Source: Chitinophagaceae bacterium (GTDB taxonomy: Bacteria; Bacteroidota; Bacteroidia; Chitinophagales; Chitinophagaceae). From it: DNA of 64,000 nt. Shown in pieces: positions 63,739 through 64,000 of this stretch. The notes below the pieces were generated by a model. It ran no database searches. It was not told the origin of the DNA and worked only from the letters and a program-made list of their open reading frames with translations. The stretch is from positions 1,054,001 through 1,118,000 of the forward strand of contig JADJDJ010000001.1 in assembly GCA_016702745.1 (NCBI GenBank), in the 5' to 3' direction. Made by a program: the position numbers and the translations under genes. Every line of letters begins with the position of its first letter. Positions within the stretch are counted from its first letter, which is position 1.

Positions 63739-64000
63739 TCAACGACCGATAAAAATATTGGAATCCGGATTTTGTACACAGCCATTTTCTGCTGTCTTGG
63801 GTTCCTTGCAGCTGTTCATTAAATGCTGACTGGTTTTTATTTTGGCCTGGGTCAATACCAGGTCCCAGCTTACATTGGCCCTGATCCGGCTGCAATGACT
63901 CTCTATTGATTTCTTTAAAAACTCAGTGAAGAAACTGCCAAAACCATTTTTGGCAGCCGCCCTTTGCCCTTCTTTGGCGGCTGTTGCAATAACTGATAAA
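63739..64000 (-). CDS. Partial gene, C-terminal 87 residues (start outside window)
   Basis: An open reverse-strand frame with no stop runs from the window edge to TGA at 63739-63741. It reads ...TAAKEGQRAAAKNGFGSFFT then EFLKKSIESHCSRIRANVSW and ends NPDSNIFIGR. The GFGSFFTEFLKKSI segment fits the late helix of caspase-like proteins, and the convergent neighbour is a caspase-TPR gene, so this may be a second caspase family protein; this is a weak inference. The two genes converge one base apart. Confidence 0.55.
   Translation of the reverse strand, partial: LSVIATAAKEGQRAAAKNGFGSFFTEFLKKSIESHCSRIRANVSWDLVLTQAKIKTSQHLMNSCKEPKTAENGCVQNPDSNIFIGR

Overview
The window is a stretch of chromosome from a member of the Bacteroidota, most likely Chitinophagaceae. 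This is an inference from content: a SusC/SusD outer-membrane pair, a type IX secretion sorting domain, a Bacteroidota-type succinate dehydrogenase (five-helix SdhC, then SdhA and SdhB), a fused aspartate kinase-homoserine dehydrogenase heading thrABC, an SpmA-SpmB fusion, LytTR/LytS signalling, and promoters of the TTG...TAnnTTTG type. No ribosomal RNA, CRISPR array, insertion sequence with a recognisable transposase, or prophage was seen.

Layout. 0-5 kb: ECF sigma factor (cut by the window edge), DUF6249 membrane protein, S41 processing protease, and an amino-sugar kinase plus MurQ pair for cell-wall recycling. 4.8-9.8 kb: threonine operon thrA-thrB-thrC behind a Thr/Ile-rich leader peptide that looks like an attenuator. 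9.8-15.5 kb: two conserved unknowns and the sdhCAB operon, with a four-helix-bundle gene between perfect inverted repeats inserted between sdhA and sdhB. 15.5-25 kb: a surface-protein pair with T9SS-type features, a 1160-residue outer-membrane-like protein, ychF and spmAB. 25-32 kb: DeoR-type regulator, SusC, SusD and a DUF4397 lipoprotein. 32-43 kb: an envelope cluster (OstA-like, MlaD-like, two LytC-type amidases, LptD-like, acyltransferase, GNAT, Ung). 43-51 kb: a damaged tRNA-Arg-like gene, DNRLRE protein, a tandem paralogue pair, and hutH, deoD and hutU separated by large repeat islands. 51-64 kb: small secreted and hypothetical proteins, a pentameric ligand-gated ion channel homologue, a LytS/LytTR two-component pair, a DUF5694 protein, an LLM oxidoreductase behind a 24-bp palindrome, a caspase-TPR protein and a partial convergent gene.

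Two window-wide properties matter for reading the annotation. First, about twenty frameshifts break otherwise intact conserved genes. Nearly all are explained by one or two missing bases in a homopolymer run, so they look like sequencing errors rather than decay; I merged such pieces into single genes and give the break positions. Second, intergenic regions are packed with islands of short degenerate word repeats (several word families, often as inverted pairs). These islands duplicate gene 3' ends (deoD, ychF), sit in-frame inside hutU, run into an amidase, and flank the four-helix-bundle gene in the sdh operon. The strongest candidate for an undescribed system is this set of word-repeat elements together with the four-helix-bundle protein.
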